Part shown: positions 58,678-60,996 of the stretch, piece after piece
Numbering within the stretch: the first letter of the stretch is position 1
Layout of the letters: the number at the start of each line of letters is the position of its first letter
DNA from: Bacteroidota bacterium
GTDB lineage: Bacteria > Bacteroidota > Bacteroidia > Chitinophagales > Saprospiraceae
Length of the DNA stretch: 60,996 nucleotides
Assembly (NCBI GenBank): GCA_029557915.1
Contig: JAKQHS010000042.1
Coordinates: 1 to 60,996, forward strand
Direction: 5' to 3'
Made by a program: the position numbers and the translations under genes
The notes under the pieces: model-generated
Database searches by the model: none
Seen by the model: the letters and a program-made list of their open reading frames with translations, nothing else
Told to the model about the DNA's origin: nothing

Positions 58678-60996
58678 ATGCGAATATTAAAATTTGGTGG
58701 TTCCAGTGTCGGCAGCCCGGAAAGGATCCTTTCAGTCATCGGGATCCTCCGGGACTACACCCGTAAAAAGATCCCCTATACCGTCGTCTTTTCTGCTTTC
58801 AGCGGGGTCACCGATTCATTGATCAGGATGGCCCTGGCGGCGGCAAAAGGAGATCCCGCCTACGAGGCTATGTGGACTGTTTTCCACGAGCGGCATATCC
58901 TGGCGATTGAATCCCTGGTCGATGAGGACCGGCGAAAAACCCGCCTGAGCCAGCAATTCAATGAAATGGCAGGCACCCTGAAGAATCTGTTGCAAGGTAC
59001 GTATCTGGTAATGGAAGCCTCTCCGCGCACCATGGATTATGTATTGAGCTTTGGGGAGCGGGCTTCCTGCATGATCATCACCGAAGCCATGAACCAGCGG
59101 GGCCTGCCGGCAGAATGTATGGATGCCCGGGAATTTATCAAGACGGATAAAAACTTTGGCGCTGCCCGGGTGGACCACAACCTGACCAACAGCCTGATCC
59201 GTAAAAAATTCAAACCTTCCAAAAAAATAAGAGTGGTCACGGGTTTTATCAGCAGCGCAAAAGGCGGCTTGACGACTACCCTCGGGCGCGGAGGCTCTGA
59301 TTACACCGCTTCCTTATTGGGAGCCGGCTTAGGCGCGGAGAGGATTGAAATATGGACCGATGTGGACGGGGTCCTGACGGCGGATCCCAGGTTGGTGGAC
59401 AAGGCCTTTACCATTCCCAAACTGTCCTATGTGGAAGCCATGGAAATGTCCCATTTCGGGGCAAAGGTCATCTATCCTCCCACCATTAAACCGGCCATGG
59501 ACCTGGGCATACCGATTTTCATTAAAAACACCTTCAACCCCGGATTTCCCGGTTCCCTGATCACCAAAGAGAAAGTAAAACACCAGCATCCGGTCACGGG
59601 GATCTCCTCGATCAGCAATGTATCCCTGCTCACCCTGCAGGGCAGTGGCCTTTTTGGAGTGCCCGGCGTGGCAGCCCGGGTATTTGAGGCCCTGGCCGAA
59701 AAAGGGATCAATGTCATGCTGATCACCCAGGGTTCTTCCGAATCCTCCATCAGTTTTGCAGTCAGGCCGGAAGACGGACAGGAAGCCAAGACCGCGCTCG
59801 ACCATGCTTTTGCACGGGACATCAGCGCCAGCACCGTGGAACCCGCCCACCTGGAAAAAGACTTGTCGGTGGTGGCCCTTATCGGGGAAAATATGCGGTA
59901 TACCCCGGGCATTGCCGGCCGGATGTTCAGGTCTCTTGGGAAAAATGGGATCAACGTAGTCGCCATCGCCCAGGGCTCCTCTGAATTGAACATATCCGCA
60001 GTGATCAGCAGGGCCGATGAAGCCAAAGCGCTCAATGCCCTTCATGAAGGCCTGTTTTTGTCCGATACCAAAGTCCTTCACCTCTTCATCATCGGGACCG
60101 GCCTGATCGGGGGCACCCTGATCCGCCAGATCCAGGCACAGGCCGAATACTTGCTGAAGTCCAAACACCTGGAAATTAAAATCGTCGGCCTGGCCAACAG
60201 CCGCAAAATGATCTTCGATGAAAAGGGCCTGAATACGGAAAATTGGAAAGAAAACCTGATGGGAAAAGGCAGTCCCATGAAACTCGCCCGCTTCATTGAT
60301 CAGATGAAACAAATGAACCTCTCCAATTCCATATTTATAGACAATACGGCTTCAGAGATCGTGGCTTCCCATTATGATAAAATCCTGGATTCCAGCATCA
60401 GCATCAGCACACCCAATAAAGTGGCGGCTTCCAGCAAATTTGCCCGTTACAATAAACTGAAGGAAATCGCGGACAACCGGGGGGTCCAGTTTCAATATGA
60501 AACTAATGTAGGGGCCGGCCTCCCCGTCCTTTCCACGCTGAAAAACCTGATGATCTCCGGCGACCGCATCCTCAGGATCGAAGGGGTGCTGTCGGGCTCC
60601 CTTTCGTATATCTTCAACAAATTCAAAACCGGAACGCATTTTTCCGACCTGGTCAGGGAAGCCAGGGAAAAAGGCTATACCGAACCGGATCCCAGGGACG
60701 ATTTATCCCTCAAGGACATCAGCCGGAAGATTTGCATCCTGGCCCGGGAAGCCGGCTACCGGGTGGAACTGGAAACCGTCGAATTGGAAAAAATATTATC
60801 GGACAAGGCCCTCAAGGCAAAAACCGTGGCCGATTTTTTGAAAATACTGGAACAAAACGATTCCCATTACAATAAACTGATCCAGGATGCCGAATCCCGG
60901 GGAGCCAAAATTCGCGTGATTGCCAAGGTTGAAGCCATAGCTTCAGGCCTTTCCAGTTGCCGGGTCTCGGTGGGCCTCCAGGAGGTATCCCCCGAC
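58678..60996 (+). CDS. thrA: Bifunctional aspartokinase/homoserine dehydrogenase, cut by window edge
   Basis: The frame is open from ATG 58678 to the right edge, giving 773 residues of about 815. The aspartokinase half starts MRILKFGGSSVGS, followed by TLGRGGSDYTASLLGAGL, then two ACT domains (GVPGVAARVFEALAEKGINV and TPGIAGRMFRSLGKNGINV). The homoserine dehydrogenase half begins LFIIGTGLIGGTLI (NAD(P)-binding) and includes VGAGLPVLSTLKNLM and EPDPRDDLSLKD. It makes the first and third steps to threonine, methionine and lysine precursors. The rest, and perhaps thrB and thrC, lie beyond the window. Confidence 0.95.
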   Translation, partial: MRILKFGGSSVGSPERILSVIGILRDYTRKKIPYTVVFSAFSGVTDSLIRMALAAAKGDPAYEAMWTVFHERHILAIESLVDEDRRKTRLSQQFNEMAGTLKNLLQGTYLVMEASPRTMDYVLSFGERASCMIITEAMNQRGLPAECMDAREFIKTDKNFGAARVDHNLTNSLIRKKFKPSKKIRVVTGFISSAKGGLTTTLGRGGSDYTASLLGAGLGAERIEIWTDVDGVLTADPRLVDKAFTIPKLSYVEAMEMSHFGAKVIYPPTIKPAMDLGIPIFIKNTFNPGFPGSLITKEKVKHQHPVTGISSISNVSLLTLQGSGLFGVPGVAARVFEALAEKGINVMLITQGSSESSISFAVRPEDGQEAKTALDHAFARDISASTVEPAHLEKDLSVVALIGENMRYTPGIAGRMFRSLGKNGINVVAIAQGSSELNISAVISRADEAKALNALHEGLFLSDTKVLHLFIIGTGLIGGTLIRQIQAQAEYLLKSKHLEIKIVGLANSRKMIFDEKGLNTENWKENLMGKGSPMKLARFIDQMKQMNLSNSIFIDNTASEIVASHYDKILDSSISISTPNKVAASSKFARYNKLKEIADNRGVQFQYETNVGAGLPVLSTLKNLMISGDRILRIEGVLSGSLSYIFNKFKTGTHFSDLVREAREKGYTEPDPRDDLSLKDISRKICILAREAGYRVELETVELEKILSDKALKAKTVADFLKILEQNDSHYNKLIQDAESRGAKIRVIAKVEAIASGLSSCRVSVGLQEVSPD

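Noticed and set aside
59329-60312. A 327-codon minus-strand frame
   Set aside because: It is antisense to thrA, whose domains are clearly recognisable, and has no family features.

Overview
This window is chromosomal DNA of a Bacteroidota bacterium, probably Saprospiria- or Chitinophagia-like. The evidence is several Bacteroidota-typical families (DUF4294, DUF5916, PD40-OmpA proteins, BlaI/M56 pairs), upstream regions without Shine-Dalgarno sequences, and several matches to the Bacteroidota promoter -7 box TAnnTTTG. No rRNA, tRNA or CRISPR array was seen.

Layout. 0-5.3 kb: the tail of an IS110-like transposase at the left edge, a minus-strand trio (DinB-like, NRDE, ATP-grasp) and a PIF1/Dda-type helicase with HRDC and HTH ends. 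5.8-9.9 kb: a compact bacteriocin-like locus with two double-glycine precursor peptides, a 45-aa membrane peptide between them, an HlyD-type adaptor and a C39-peptidase ABC exporter. 10-16.5 kb: secreted enzymes (dehydrogenase-like lipoprotein, HiPIP, ceramidase-like protein, enolase-superfamily protein, esterase-like lipoprotein), then an AlkA glycosylase. 17-25 kb: thioredoxin-like, GNAT and cupin proteins, two Gfo/Idh/MocA oxidoreductases behind a LacI-type operator, a serine hydrolase and a PhoD phosphatase. 25-33.6 kb: a periplasmic binding lipoprotein, a methyltransferase, a BlaI/M56 regulatory pair with a clear promoter-operator, a dicarboxylate symporter and an acyltransferase-like membrane protein. 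33.7-46.3 kb: OmpA/PD40, DUF4294, DUF5916, an EEP hydrolase plus two rhomboids, a GH29 fucosidase, a caspase-like protease next to a peptidoglycan amidase, and a UroD-like lipoprotein.

46.3-49.6 kb is an accessory island, lower in GC and rich in repeats. It holds a MITE-like element with an 8-bp target duplication, a broken higB with intact higA, and two orphan lipoprotein genes. Each lipoprotein gene is bracketed by covarying inverted repeats and followed by a related box, which is the layout expected of attC-type gene cassettes. A nucleotidyltransferase and a 110-bp tandem repeat close the island. 49.7-61 kb: a small membrane protein, a zinc alcohol dehydrogenase, an S9 peptidase, a sialidase-like lipoprotein, a three-gene beta-mannan/mannobiose operon (GH26, GH130, AGE epimerase) and thrA (aspartokinase-homoserine dehydrogenase), which runs off the right edge.

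The most promising leads are the bacteriocin-like locus, the cassette-like island, the MITE family and the caspase/amidase pair. All functions are inferred from reading the sequence; no database search was run.
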